Positions 1-9,326 are shown, counted from the stretch's first letter. The stretch: 44,896 bases of DNA from Nitrospirota bacterium (GCA_016235245.1 JACRLO010000011.1:19921-64816), one strand, 5' to 3'. Translations and numbers: made by a program. Notes: a model not told the origin generated them from the sequence alone.

Positions 1-1932
1 TGCTCTGGCGTTCTTCCCCATTTTCCCCCACAGGTTCCGATCGTTATATAATATTTTTATTCGGGAGGAAAAACCGTCTATGTCGCTTGAAGCACAGAGA
101 AATCCATTATGCCCATCCGTAATGATCTCAGGTATCCCCCCAATACAGGAGGCCACAACGGGAATGCCTAATGACATAGCCTCAAGTAACACAATCGGTA
201 TGCCCTCAATTATTGACGGGATAACTACCACATGTGCGGCCGCCAAAAACGGCTTAACATCGTCAACGATCCCCATCGTAAGAATCGAATTTCCCATACC
301 ACGTCTTTCGATCAGGGCTCTGACCCCCGCAAACTCGCCGCCTCCACCAGTCATCACCCAGGTTATGCCGCCCAAGCCCCTCAGTTTGACAGCAATATCA
401 ACAAACTTTGCAGGACCTTTCTCTTTCGAAAAACGACCGAAATAACCAATAACAAAATCATCCGGGCGTAATTTCCATGACGGATTTCTTGGGTATTTGC
501 TACTGAAAATCTCAGGAGAAAACTCCCTGTGCACATCGACGCCATGAATAATAACGCTAATTTTTTCTTTTTTTTCTCGAAACTTGCTTATCAGTATCTT
601 CTCAATACCTTCATTGGCGACAATATTTAAGTCAATCTGTTTTGCATATCTCCTGTTATTTATTATATGTCCAAAAGGATTAAACAACTGGTCAACAATT
701 TTGACATGGGGATATTTTGCTTTTATCTCCGTGCTCATCTGGTACATAAAACTACATCCAACAATAAAAATAATATCAATCAGCTTGGTCTCTATCAGAT
801 AGAAGATAAAATCCTTTTTCTCCTGTTTGCCTGGAATGAATTTATGAAGATGGTAGACTTCGCGAGTAATTTGTTCGTAACGGGGCGAGTTGTCGCCAGA
901 AAACTTCGCGTCCGTTGGAAGAGTCGTAATACAGCTAAAGGCAAAGTTCTTCTGAGAAAGATGCCCGAGGATGCGCAATAGAACCTCATCTGCCCCCCCG
1001 GTTACCATAAAGGGAAGCGCAAGCAGCACGTTAACTTTCCCGGTATCTTTCTTCAAAAGGTTAACAAATGGATTGTTGACAATATATCGCTCCCGGCGCC
1101 TCTTTCTGATTAGCGCGCGGTTGCTGCGAGAAAACAGCTTCCGATTGGCGCTAATAAGCTTATCTCTCTGATTCGATAAACTCATTCGGTTCTGTGCGGT
1201 AAGCCCTTCGCCATGCACCCGGTAGAACATTAACGGTTCAGGAAGCACCTTTATCTGGCAGCCATGCCCAAGCATACGGGTCCAAAAATCCCAATCCTCC
1301 GGCACATGCTCTTTTCCAATCCCCCAATCCCTGAATCCCCCAACAAGCTCCCAATCATTTTTTCTAAAAAGCGCAATTGTCGGAATCGTCGCACCCATAG
1401 CACATGAATATAAATCGGGTTCACCAGGAGCCCAGATATCCTCCTTCTCTTCAAAACACTGCACCCAGGGATAAACGATGCTGAGATTGCCGCTTTCGGC
1501 ATAGAATACGCTCTTTTCGAGATAGGTCGCATGCAGTTTGTCATCCGCGTCCAGACAGCAAATATACTTTCCCAGAGCATGTGCAATTCCAAAATTTCGG
1601 TTATCGCCTGCCAGATGAAGCCCTTCACGAAAAAACACTTTTACTTTAGAATGTGTTATAGACTGCAGCGTTGTGATGGTCTCTCGATCCGTCGACCCAC
1701 CGTCCACAATGATAATTTCAAGATTATCATATGTCTGTAATAATACAGATTCAATTGTCTCATTAATATACCGTCCATAGTTAAAACAGGGGATAATAAC
1801 ACTTATGAATGGCTTTTCGTGAGGCCATTCATAAGTGTTAACTGCAATATCTTTTCCGAACAGAATTTTATCAATATAAAGAATAGACTTTATTAATTTT
1901 CTGTAAATTTTATGTATATATCTGCGTGTCAT
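1..1932 (-). CDS. Bifunctional GT2-GT4 glycosyltransferase, 3'-truncated by window edge
   Basis: The frame is open without a stop from the ATG at 1932 to base 1 (644 codons), so the C-terminus lies outside the window. The N-terminal half is a GT-A family 2 transferase: after a short basic leader it reads SVIIPCFNYG, then EIIIVDGGSTD and the metal-binding DAD in CCLDADDKL. The C-terminal half is a GT-B family 4 transferase with FGRFSKEKG and the E-x7-E nucleotide-sugar motif in EGIPIVLLEAMSLGIPVV. Such fusions add two successive sugars to a lipid-linked glycan on the cytoplasmic face of the inner membrane. It is the most distal gene seen of the wzm-led operon, 92 bp after the preceding GT2. 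Donor and acceptor sugars cannot be told from sequence. Confidence 0.9.
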   Translation of the reverse strand, partial: MTRRYIHKIYRKLIKSILYIDKILFGKDIAVNTYEWPHEKPFISVIIPCFNYGRYINETIESVLLQTYDNLEIIIVDGGSTDRETITTLQSITHSKVKVFFREGLHLAGDNRNFGIAHALGKYICCLDADDKLHATYLEKSVFYAESGNLSIVYPWVQCFEEKEDIWAPGEPDLYSCAMGATIPTIALFRKNDWELVGGFRDWGIGKEHVPEDWDFWTRMLGHGCQIKVLPEPLMFYRVHGEGLTAQNRMSLSNQRDKLISANRKLFSRSNRALIRKRRRERYIVNNPFVNLLKKDTGKVNVLLALPFMVTGGADEVLLRILGHLSQKNFAFSCITTLPTDAKFSGDNSPRYEQITREVYHLHKFIPGKQEKKDFIFYLIETKLIDIIFIVGCSFMYQMSTEIKAKYPHVKIVDQLFNPFGHIINNRRYAKQIDLNIVANEGIEKILISKFREKKEKISVIIHGVDVHREFSPEIFSSKYPRNPSWKLRPDDFVIGYFGRFSKEKGPAKFVDIAVKLRGLGGITWVMTGGGGEFAGVRALIERRGMGNSILTMGIVDDVKPFLAAAHVVVIPSIIEGIPIVLLEAMSLGIPVVASCIGGIPEIITDGHNGFLCASSDIDGFSSRIKILYNDRNLWGKMGKNARA

Positions 1933-2024
1933 ATAATGAGAAATATGAATTTGGTCATTTAAGCGGCCGTTGATATACCTCCGCCGGCGCAACGGACATC
2001 AACTATTCAAAATTTTCGCTTCTG

Positions 2025-3104
2025 CTAATATTTCTGCAATTTCTTGCGGATATATGCAGTTATTTTGAACAAAAATGGGACGTAAAGTTTTGCTGCTAAT
2101 ACAAATAATGTATAATTTGTCCCTTCTCTTTTTTGAAAAGAACTGAAAATATACTTTAAGAGACATACTCTGGCTTTCTCTATTTCACCACTCGATTTAT
2201 ATAATGTATACAATTCAAAATAATACTCAGCAATTTTTGGTTTTATAAACTTACGGTATTTATATTTTAAATGTTTATTAATGGTATGATGCGACCCAAT
2301 AACCGCTTCGATCCTTTCTGTTAATTTCGTTCTATTCCATACTCCTCCAGAATGCATGCGACAAATAGCCATATTTTCGTCAATATAACCGATATCTCCA
2401 TGTTGAGCGTTTAGGATATGCAGCGACCAATCCCCTTGATTCAACGAATAAAACCAATCGGGAAACGATTCAAACAATCTGCTTCTAAACATTGTTGAAC
2501 AGCTTGGAATAAAATTTTCGACAACCAAATCTTCAATAGTTGAAATTTGTTTTTCATGATTAATAGGAATAAAAGAAGGCACCAACAAATCTTCGTCTGA
2601 AATAACCTTTACTGGATGGAAACAGATTGCACACTCTGGATGGGAATCAAGAAAATCTGCCTGCTTTTGCACCTTTAGCGGATCGGCCCAGAAGTCATCG
2701 CCATCCAGTAGCGCGATATAATCCCCCCGACAGCGCTTAAGGATATCGACAAAATTATATAGACGTCCAAATTTTATCCTTGATTGATAATAAATGTCGC
2801 CCTTTTCTCTCTCTAATATACGAATAATATGCGGATATTGTTTCTCGTATTTGCGAATAATTCGCAGTGTGCCATCGTCAGAAAAATCATCACCGATAAC
2901 TATTTCCATGTCAAAACTAGTTTTTTGCATAAGGATAGAGTCAATTGCCTGTGCTATGTAATCTTCCTGGTTATAGCACATAACCCTAACACTCACTTTA
3001 GGCCTCCCATTTCTGAAAGGTTTCGCCTCGCCGACAGTTGATAATGGCCTATTTTTCATGGGACTCCAAGCATTATCATTCCTATAGGCGCTCTTCGCTG
3101 TCAA
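2025..3104 (-). CDS. GT2 family glycosyltransferase
   Basis: A 359-aa protein with a GT-A fold. VSVRVMCYNQEDY starts the nucleotide-binding region at about residue 37, EIVIGDDFSDDGT follows, and ALLDGDDFW carries the DxD metal site. It probably transfers a sugar to the growing O-antigen in the cytoplasm. The region after about residue 260 is rich in Lys, Tyr and Phe and may associate with the membrane. Its ATG overlaps the stop of the sulfotransferase gene by 4 bp, so the two are probably translationally coupled. An alternative start is the Met at residue 16. Confidence 0.88.
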   Translation of the reverse strand: MTAKSAYRNDNAWSPMKNRPLSTVGEAKPFRNGRPKVSVRVMCYNQEDYIAQAIDSILMQKTSFDMEIVIGDDFSDDGTLRIIRKYEKQYPHIIRILEREKGDIYYQSRIKFGRLYNFVDILKRCRGDYIALLDGDDFWADPLKVQKQADFLDSHPECAICFHPVKVISDEDLLVPSFIPINHEKQISTIEDLVVENFIPSCSTMFRSRLFESFPDWFYSLNQGDWSLHILNAQHGDIGYIDENMAICRMHSGGVWNRTKLTERIEAVIGSHHTINKHLKYKYRKFIKPKIAEYYFELYTLYKSSGEIEKARVCLLKYIFSSFQKREGTNYTLFVLAAKLYVPFLFKITAYIRKKLQKY

Positions 3105-3967
3105 TCATAGAAATAAGCTGACAAGATTTCATGAGCTATTGATTTGAAGAGTGCAATGTCATTACCACTCAATTCCCGTCTGTAAGCGCCGACCTGTGAA
3201 CTCGAAGGTTTTTCCAAGAGTTTATCCTTCCACTGAAGAAAGTCTGCAGGCTCATCCAATTGGGATACAAAATATTCCAGCATCGATGGATCATATTCTT
3301 CACCAATAAACCAGCATAATTCTTTCAGCTTGCTTTCCGGATTAGCAACAAGGTCTTCATACTTAATTTCAAGCGTATTATCCCAGTTGATCAAATTAAA
3401 GGATTCTCTTATTTCCCTGATGTTGCCGACCCATTCATAAGCAATATCTTCTATTTTGCAAGGCAGGTTGGGGGCATATTGCGAAACAATCTTTTTTTTG
3501 TTCAAACGCATGTAGGAGCAGGCTACATCCCGGCCATCTCTAACAATATGAATAAAGAAAGCATCTGGAAATAGTTTTTTGAGTGTGCCTATATGATGCA
3601 AATAAAAATTATTCTTATCACCCCATTTCGTAAAGGTTCTGCCCCTCGACTCACCGTAAAACTCATATACGCACGATACCAGGTCTGAATATGATGCAGG
3701 TTTGTTCTGCAGGACATAGTTATTGAGCTTAGCAATATTCAATGACCACGTCTCTATCTTTCTCGATAATTGAAGATCCTCAAGAAAGGAAGTCACATGC
3801 CGCACATTGTTCACACAGGATTCATTCCATGATGCGTATTTGTAATACCACCAAATCATGAACCCGCATTCAGGAGGAATAACAATATTACGATGATTAT
3901 TAAGCATCAGCCTTAATAGAGTTGTGCCGGATCGTGGATTACCGATTATGAATAGAGGATTGTTCAT
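3101..3967 (-). CDS. PAPS-dependent sulfotransferase family protein
   Basis: A 288-aa protein that opens with the 5'-phosphosulfate loop FIIGNPRSGTTLLRLML (residues 6-22). The 3'-phosphate-binding motif IVRDGRDVACSY lies near residue 142. Both are hallmarks of sulfotransferases that use 3'-phosphoadenosine-5'-phosphosulfate. Placed between a sugar aminotransferase and glycosyltransferases, it most likely sulfates a sugar of the surface polysaccharide, although related proteins act on other acceptors. The gene lies 9 bp after the aminotransferase gene. No PAPS-synthesis genes are in the window. Confidence 0.85.
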   Translation of the reverse strand: MNNPLFIIGNPRSGTTLLRLMLNNHRNIVIPPECGFMIWWYYKYASWNESCVNNVRHVTSFLEDLQLSRKIETWSLNIAKLNNYVLQNKPASYSDLVSCVYEFYGESRGRTFTKWGDKNNFYLHHIGTLKKLFPDAFFIHIVRDGRDVACSYMRLNKKKIVSQYAPNLPCKIEDIAYEWVGNIREIRESFNLINWDNTLEIKYEDLVANPESKLKELCWFIGEEYDPSMLEYFVSQLDEPADFLQWKDKLLEKPSSSQVGAYRRELSGNDIALFKSIAHEILSAYFYD

Positions 3968-3976
3968 ATAGCAAAT

Positions 3977-5101
3977 TCACTGAGCGCCCAGAATGGAACA
4001 AATTGTCTCAACATGATCACCTGAAAGGCTAGAATATATAGGAAGACACAATATATTGGTCGCAACGTCTTCAGCAACTGGCAAGTTATCTGACGATGCG
4101 GACGGCAATCCCCTGTAGGTCGGGAACTGACTGATTAGTGGGAAAAAATATCTCCTGACAAGGTAGCCTTGGTCTTTGAGTTCCTGATAAATTTCATTAC
4201 GCGTCTTCCCGCTTTCTTTCGGGTCAATTAATATCGGAAAATATCCGTAGTTGCGCCTCAGATCCTTAATATCTTTTATTATCCTAATTCCCTTTACATC
4301 CCTCAACTTGTTCTTATATATCTCAGCGATTTGCCCTCTTTTTTCGATAAACTTATCAACATATTTTAGTTGTAACAACCCCAGCGCGGCCTGGAACTCA
4401 CTCATCTTCGCATTAATTCCAGGAGCCACAACCGTAGTCTCGTTTGCAAATCCAAAGTTTTTGAGATAATCTATGCGTTTTTTTGTCTTTTCGTCATGAC
4501 AGACAATAGCACCTCCCTCAAAGGTAGTAAATATCTTTGTTGCATGAAAACTGAGTACGGACAGATCGCCAAAGTTCAACACAGATTCTCCCTTCACCCT
4601 GACACCAAAGGCATGACAGGCATCATAAATGACTTTCAACCCGTAGGTATCCGCTATGCCGGCTATCCTCTCCACATTACAGGGATTGCCATAAACATGT
4701 ACGGGAAGGATTGCAGTTGTTTTTGGTGTAATGGCAGCTTCAATCTTCTCAGGATCCAAATTAAAATAGTCAGGCTCTATATCACAAAAAACAGGTTTTA
4801 TGCCGTTCCAGTGAAGGGCATGGGTCGTCGCAACAAAACTGAAGGGTGTCGTTATCACTTCACCGGTTATGCGCAGCACCTGCAGAGCAGTAATGAGCGC
4901 AAGCGTTCCGTTGGTAAAAAGCGAAAGATATTTCACGCCAAGGTATTCACATAGGGCTTCTTCAAACTCCCGATGGAATTTCCCCATATTAGTTAACCAC
5001 CTGCTGTCCCAAATCTCCTCAAGAGACTTAACAAATTCCTCCAGCGGCGGCAGATCCGGTCTCGTGACAAATATTCCTCCGGTCTTTTTTGCGTTATTCA
5101 T
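3977..5101 (-). CDS. DegT/DnrJ/EryC1/StrS family sugar aminotransferase
   Basis: A 374-aa PLP enzyme of the usual family length. TNGTLAL near residue 64 binds PLP phosphate, VIYDACHAFG supplies the Asp that pairs with the PLP ring nitrogen, and the Schiff-base Lys is in SFHATKIFTTFEGGA (near residue 188). The family transaminates nucleotide-linked keto-sugars to give amino-deoxy sugars for O-antigens. The gene lies within the polysaccharide operon, between the FkbM methyltransferase (85 bp) and the sulfotransferase. The exact product sugar is not predictable from these motifs. Confidence 0.92.
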   Translation of the reverse strand: MNNAKKTGGIFVTRPDLPPLEEFVKSLEEIWDSRWLTNMGKFHREFEEALCEYLGVKYLSLFTNGTLALITALQVLRITGEVITTPFSFVATTHALHWNGIKPVFCDIEPDYFNLDPEKIEAAITPKTTAILPVHVYGNPCNVERIAGIADTYGLKVIYDACHAFGVRVKGESVLNFGDLSVLSFHATKIFTTFEGGAIVCHDEKTKKRIDYLKNFGFANETTVVAPGINAKMSEFQAALGLLQLKYVDKFIEKRGQIAEIYKNKLRDVKGIRIIKDIKDLRRNYGYFPILIDPKESGKTRNEIYQELKDQGYLVRRYFFPLISQFPTYRGLPSASSDNLPVAEDVATNILCLPIYSSLSGDHVETICSILGAQ

Positions 5102-5186
5102 ATTATCTCCCTACGTTAGATTTTGAATCCGGTGTTTAGCCTCTGCCGAAAGTTGAACTGTGGAATTAGCCAGATCATAGGACATA

Positions 5187-6287
5187 TCACAATTGGTTAG
5201 TATTTGCCATGGCAAATAACACGGTCTCTTCTTCATGAATTGTAAAATGCCCAAGATAATATCTGTAGCCCAAACCTAGTGACTCGATGAATTTAGGGAT
5301 ATCTGCAAAATCTTCCACCTTATGATAAAGTGAAATTGCCAATTTTGGTCTGTACTTCCGTAACGTATTTTCAGCTCCTTTGAGAGCTTCTAGTTCAGCC
5401 CCTTCAATATCCATTTTTATAAAATTCACATTCGACAATTTTTTCGCAGCTGCAAAATCATCGACAGTAATCGTTCTGACATCAATGCCAATCCGATCGA
5501 TATTTATTCTACTTGCTGGGCCATTAACAGCAACGGGAACCAAAAGACCCGACTCATTCCACAACGCATCAGGTACAATATCAATCCTATCCGCCAACTC
5601 AGGGTTCAGCGTAATATTCGCATGCATGATATCACGATTAGCAGAAACAATTTCAAACGAATAGACTCTGCCCGATTGGCCGGTCTGATGGGCGAATCTT
5701 AGGGTAGTATCACCCCACCCACCCCCCGCATCTATTACAATATCGCCCCGTTCAACCTTAATCACATGAGATTGAGAATGATATTCGTACTGTCTCGCAA
5801 CAAAAGTGTTATATACTGACCGAGGACTACTGTAAACTTTTATTGGCCAGCCTATCTGCGCCAGATCAAATATATTGAGCACCCAAGCCATGAAATCCAA
5901 TCGAATACTACTTTTTTTGTCGGCTTTATTGGCGAGGTCTGCAGTGGCATTCCAAAAATCGGAGGTATTAGTAGGGAGCTTCACTTTTTTGTGACCAAGG
6001 ATTCGATACACAAGAATCTTTATCAATAATTCTTTCGATGATTTATCAGCAAGAAGCTCGTAAAGATATTTAAATTTATCAATGAGAGTCTGATGCTTTC
6101 TTACTATTGACGAAATATAATAACCGGGAGCTATTCTGCTGATGATTTCGTGCACCGCAAACCGTTGATTAAGACTATGCTGTTCAGGGACAACCAGCTC
6201 GCCGAAACGAAAATAATCATAATTGTCACGAAAATCATTATTAAGACTCTCTTTTAACAACTCTTTGATGGCGGCAATAAATGTCAT
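5187..6287 (-). CDS. FkbM family methyltransferase
   Basis: A 366-aa protein. The C-terminal half, from about residue 180, is a SAM-dependent methyltransferase: VIDAGGGWGDTTLRF is the SAM glycine loop, VYSFEI the acidic strand end, and NFIKMDIEGAELEALKG is the characteristic FkbM motif. The first 170 residues have no fold I recognise. FkbM enzymes O-methylate sugars or other small acceptors, and next to wzt the target is probably a glycan, perhaps the O-chain end. Its start overlaps the wzt stop by 4 bp, which indicates translational coupling. Confidence 0.88.
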   Translation of the reverse strand: MTFIAAIKELLKESLNNDFRDNYDYFRFGELVVPEQHSLNQRFAVHEIISRIAPGYYISSIVRKHQTLIDKFKYLYELLADKSSKELLIKILVYRILGHKKVKLPTNTSDFWNATADLANKADKKSSIRLDFMAWVLNIFDLAQIGWPIKVYSSPRSVYNTFVARQYEYHSQSHVIKVERGDIVIDAGGGWGDTTLRFAHQTGQSGRVYSFEIVSANRDIMHANITLNPELADRIDIVPDALWNESGLLVPVAVNGPASRINIDRIGIDVRTITVDDFAAAKKLSNVNFIKMDIEGAELEALKGAENTLRKYRPKLAISLYHKVEDFADIPKFIESLGLGYRYYLGHFTIHEEETVLFAMANTNQL

Positions 6288-7576
6288 AAGTCCTCCTCGA
6301 TCCGGTCAACTGCAGGAACCCTCCATTCCAGTTTAGGCCTGACAGCACCCGGCCACTTATCAAACCAATACCCCTTTCTCTGAGCATCATGAATTTTAAA
6401 AACAAGACCGTCATTCAAGGTAAAAAGCGGTTTCCCTTCCTCGACGATCATCATAGAAATCTTATAATGTCCATCATTAAGCAAACCACCCATGATGTGA
6501 CACGAAAACGAAGATATCCCGATGGGCAAGGTCAGACTTGGTGAAGTAGCCGCAAAAACCAGCTCTCCACTGATAGAGTACAAATGCATACTCAAATTAA
6601 TCATGGCGTTTTTCTTGAAATTCCAGAAATCAAACTCTATATCGAAAGGATTTTCCACCGTTATTTCCCCGGCACCATGTTGGGACTGGAGAATTAACTC
6701 TATTTTTTTCACTTTCACTTCGTGATTCCCTGGTGCATTTTCTGCCTCATTCCAGACCTGTCTGTATACGTCAGAAGAATTACTCAGGTATTTGTCTATA
6801 ACGTTGTATGCTTCACCGTATTCCTTCAAGTTACCGCAGTTGAGCAGGATGGCTCTATTACAAAGGTTTTTGATAGCCGTCATATTATGACTTACAAACA
6901 GAACCGTTCTTCCCTCTTTGGCCACATCACCCATCTTTCCCAGGCATTTTTTCTGAAACGCTGCATCCCCTACTGCAAGGACTTCATCAACAATCAATAT
7001 CTCCGGTTCCAGGTGGGCAGCTACTGCAAAAGCAAGTCGTACGTACATGCCAGACGAGTAGCGCTTCACCGGCGTATCAATGAACTTCTCAACTTCGGCA
7101 AAGGCAATAATCTCGTCAAACTTATTATCGATCTCTTTTTTTGTCATGCCCAATATGGCACCGTTAAGATAAATGTTCTCACGGCCGGTCAGTTCAGGAT
7201 GAAACCCCGTTCCCACCTCCAAAAGACTTGCCACCCTGCCCTTTATTTTCACCTGACCTTTTGTGGGGGATATCACTTCTGAAAGTATTTTCAGCAGAGT
7301 GGACTTGCCTGCGCCATTTCTGCCAATGATCCCTAAAACATCTCCTTCCTTTACTTCAAATGAAACGTCATTTAGAGCAAGCATGTGAGGATTTTCATCT
7401 GAGCGTCGAGAGTTGAGGATTGGAACGTGAACCGCCGATATAATCGAGTTTGGATCTTCCTTGCCACGCATCCTGGCCCACCAGCTCTGCAGATCTTTAT
7501 ACAGCGTTCCGTGACTGATCGTTCCAAGTCGATATTCCTTATAGAGGTGTTCGACTCTGATTACAACATCGCTCAT
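6284..7576 (-). CDS. wzt: Wzt: O-antigen ABC transporter ATP-binding protein
   Basis: I place the start at 7576 (MSDVVIRVEHLYKEY) because this ATG overlaps the wzm stop as ATGA and begins the conserved domain. The upstream extension is wzm antisense-frame noise. The 430-aa protein has Walker A GRNGAGKST, the signature YSSGMYVRLAFA, Walker B ILIVDEVLAVGD and the H-loop VSHN. After about residue 270 comes a beta-rich Wzt C-terminal domain, which in the family recognises the modified end of the O-chain before export. The adjacent methyltransferase fits an end-cap-dependent export system. It acts with Wzm at the inner membrane. Confidence 0.93.
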   Translation of the reverse strand: MSDVVIRVEHLYKEYRLGTISHGTLYKDLQSWWARMRGKEDPNSIISAVHVPILNSRRSDENPHMLALNDVSFEVKEGDVLGIIGRNGAGKSTLLKILSEVISPTKGQVKIKGRVASLLEVGTGFHPELTGRENIYLNGAILGMTKKEIDNKFDEIIAFAEVEKFIDTPVKRYSSGMYVRLAFAVAAHLEPEILIVDEVLAVGDAAFQKKCLGKMGDVAKEGRTVLFVSHNMTAIKNLCNRAILLNCGNLKEYGEAYNVIDKYLSNSSDVYRQVWNEAENAPGNHEVKVKKIELILQSQHGAGEITVENPFDIEFDFWNFKKNAMINLSMHLYSISGELVFAATSPSLTLPIGISSFSCHIMGGLLNDGHYKISMMIVEEGKPLFTLNDGLVFKIHDAQRKGYWFDKWPGAVRPKLEWRVPAVDRIEEDL

Positions 7577-8454
7577 ACGGTATCCATAAAAGTCTTTTCT
7601 ATGCGGCTGAACATGAGAATGCCGACGATTAATACCATTGTCGTCATCCCGAGGCTTATTACCATATGCATTGGCCGTATTGCGCCAGCGCCGAGGAAGG
7701 CATAACGCGCTGTTTCGACAATTGAAGCCATGGGATTCATCACATATATCCAGTGCCATTTCTCCGGTATCTGTGACATCGGGTACACAATAGGCGTTGC
7801 ATACATCCACAGCTGCACGCCGAACCCAATGACATATCTCAGGTCTCTATATTTTGTGGTAAGAGAGGAAATCAGTATTCCGAGTCCAAGGCCGAGGGCC
7901 GCCATCTGAATCAGCAGAAGCGGAGTAAGTAGACTCCACAGACTGGCTTTAACCACAGCTCCGTTAAGATAATAATAGGTCCAAAATACCAGGAAAAGTG
8001 AGAACTGGATAGAAAAAGTTATGAGGTTCGTTATCACAATCGAGACAGGTACTGTCAGGCGAGGGAAATAGACCTTGCCAAAAATGCCAGCGTTAGACAC
8101 AAAAGTGTCAGAGGTCTTATTCAGGCAATCGGCAAAATAGTTCCAGACCACAATTCCAGACATATAAAAAAGCATTTGGGGGAGGCCATCAGTTGATATT
8201 TTGGCAATCCTGCCGAAGATGACCGTAAATACAATCGTCGTAAAGAGGGGCTGCAGCAGAAACCAGATCGGCCCCAAAATCGTTTGCTTGTAAAATGCAG
8301 TAAAATCTCTTTTTACAAAGAGCATTATCAGGTCTCTGTAATTCCAGAGGTTCAAAAGGTTGAGATCAAACCAGCCTTTTTTGGGGCTGATCACCTTTGT
8401 CCACTCTTCTTCCTGCAGTGCTTCCATCTGCCTGTTGATTTCAGCTGCCTTCAT
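7573..8454 (-). CDS. wzm: Wzm: O-antigen ABC-2 type permease
   Basis: A 293-aa integral membrane protein with about six hydrophobic segments after a soluble N-terminus. It has the ABC-2 polysaccharide exporter features VKRDFTAFYKQTILGP, WFLLQPL and IVYPMSQIPEKW. It should pair with Wzt to flip completed undecaprenyl-linked O-chains to the periplasm. The gene follows the winged-helix regulator and leads the minus-strand operon that includes the glycosyltransferases. Confidence 0.93.
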   Translation of the reverse strand: MKAAEINRQMEALQEEEWTKVISPKKGWFDLNLLNLWNYRDLIMLFVKRDFTAFYKQTILGPIWFLLQPLFTTIVFTVIFGRIAKISTDGLPQMLFYMSGIVVWNYFADCLNKTSDTFVSNAGIFGKVYFPRLTVPVSIVITNLITFSIQFSLFLVFWTYYYLNGAVVKASLWSLLTPLLLIQMAALGLGLGILISSLTTKYRDLRYVIGFGVQLWMYATPIVYPMSQIPEKWHWIYVMNPMASIVETARYAFLGAGAIRPMHMVISLGMTTMVLIVGILMFSRIEKTFMDTV

Positions 8455-8573
8455 TGAGACGGGCTACCGCCGATCAGGTTGTGCAAACCCGCTTTTTCTT
8501 GCTCATTCATCTTCTCATTCCAGTCATTACGCCTGGTATCCAGCTCAATGACAATGTCGCCTCGCTTACGTGC
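8451..8573 (-). other. In-frame open tail between the regulator stop and wzm
   Basis: Directly after the TAA of the winged-helix regulator the same frame stays open for 40 codons. It ends in a TGA that overlaps the wzm ATG as ATGA. The translation is charged and protein-like (for example RGDIVIELDTRRNDW). It includes a possible internal start at 8510 with GGAATGAGAAG just upstream, which would give a 19-aa peptide. An 8-bp direct repeat ACGTAAGC ACGTAAGC lies on the stop. It may be a separate micro-ORF coupled to wzm or the lost C-terminus of the regulator. I cannot decide which. Confidence 0.35.
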
Positions 8574-9236
8574 TTACGTGATGGAAGGCGGCACGGCTTT
8601 CTCCCCGATCATGGATTCAAGAGGATAGATAGAAAATATCCTCTCCTGGGCAATCCCATGATCCAGAAGCATTTTATAAACAGTTGCTCTTTTTAAGTAT
8701 GTCGTAAGAATAATGATGTTGCCGTCTGTATCAGCGAGGTCAATCAACGGTGTCACCGCCGTCTTAAAGAAGACCTTTCCTCTTTTGTCGTCATCATAAA
8801 CTCTCCGGAGTTCAATATCTGCTTCCTGAAGAGAAAGATAGGCAATCTCGGTCACCTCATCCACCCCGGCAAAGGAGACTTCTCCTATCCCCTGCTTCTG
8901 CAGATCCACAAAAAGCTTTCTAAAGTCGCGCCGGGCATTTCGATAGATGCTGGTATAATCCTGGAGCAGATGATAGGTAAGCCGGGTCTTCTCCGCAAAG
9001 CCGGTCGGCGTCAGGTAGTATGCATACCGTTTTGCCGGGATCTGACTTATCGTGACATAACCCTTTGAAACGAGATTTTTAAGATAAGAGTTCACGAGCC
9101 CCAGAGCAATGTTCAGCCGCTTGCTCAAATCCCTCTGTGACAAGGACTCGCCCTTTGAGATCTCGTCAAGCAGGAGCAATGATTTGTAACTATCTTGATT
9201 TTCAGCATTCTTTCCGTTCATATTATGAACGTTCAT
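8574..9236 (-). CDS. Winged-helix (MarR-like) transcriptional regulator of the polysaccharide operon
   Basis: A 220-aa protein from the ATG at 9236 (the open frame extends to 9311). Near the N-terminus it has a winged helix: SQRDLSKRLNIALGLVNSYLKNLVSKGYV is the HTH, followed by a wing and ISQIPAKRYAYYLTPTG. The C-terminal half resembles a small alpha/beta ligand or redox-sensing domain (VSFAGVDEVTEIAYL, NIIILTTYLKRA). I chose 9236 because a TTGACT-17-TATGTT promoter places the -10 box 6 nt upstream of it, suggesting a leaderless message. Palindromes at 9216-9245 over the start suggest autorepression. It heads the wzm-wzt operon. Confidence 0.8.
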   Translation of the reverse strand: MNVHNMNGKNAENQDSYKSLLLLDEISKGESLSQRDLSKRLNIALGLVNSYLKNLVSKGYVTISQIPAKRYAYYLTPTGFAEKTRLTYHLLQDYTSIYRNARRDFRKLFVDLQKQGIGEVSFAGVDEVTEIAYLSLQEADIELRRVYDDDKRGKVFFKTAVTPLIDLADTDGNIIILTTYLKRATVYKMLLDHGIAQERIFSIYPLESMIGEKAVPPSIT

Positions 9237-9245
9237 GTTTTGAAC
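9216..9245. promoter_or_regulatory. Tandem palindromic operators at the regulator start
   Basis: Two adjacent 15-bp sites. GTTCATATTATGAAC at 9216-9230 is a perfect palindrome around its centre base. GTTCATGTTTTGAAC at 9231-9245 is the same with one mismatched pair. They cover the -10 box, the start codon and the first codons of the winged-helix gene, as expected for autoregulation. That the regulator itself binds them is inference. Confidence 0.7.
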
Positions 9246-9271
9246 ATACCATGAAGGCAAAGTTAAGTCAA
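9243..9271 (-). promoter_or_regulatory. Sigma-70-type promoter for the regulator/polysaccharide operon
   Basis: On the minus strand the -35 is TTGACT (9266-9271), the spacer 17 bp and the -10 TATGTT (9243-9248). The ATG at 9236 follows the -10 box by 6 nt, so transcription would begin at or next to the start codon. The -10 box overlaps the second operator palindrome. Confidence 0.6.
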
Positions 9272-9291
9272 GATAATATCCAGCTAATTGC

Positions 9292-9320
9292 TTGACTTGG
9301 GAGAGGTGCAAAACTGATAT
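9292..9320 (+). promoter_or_regulatory. Possible promoter for the SDR-bioD genes
   Basis: TTGACT at 9292-9297, a 17-bp spacer and a weak -10 TGATAT at 9315-9320, again with 6 nt before the ATG at 9327 and no ribosome-binding site. The -10 match is poor, so this is tentative. Confidence 0.35.
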
Positions 9321-9326
9321 TAGACT

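Noticed and set aside
1251..1628. Minus-strand 125-codon frame in the glycosyltransferase region
   Set aside because: It lies in another frame of the GT2-GT4 gene, which is continuous from 1932 to base 1.
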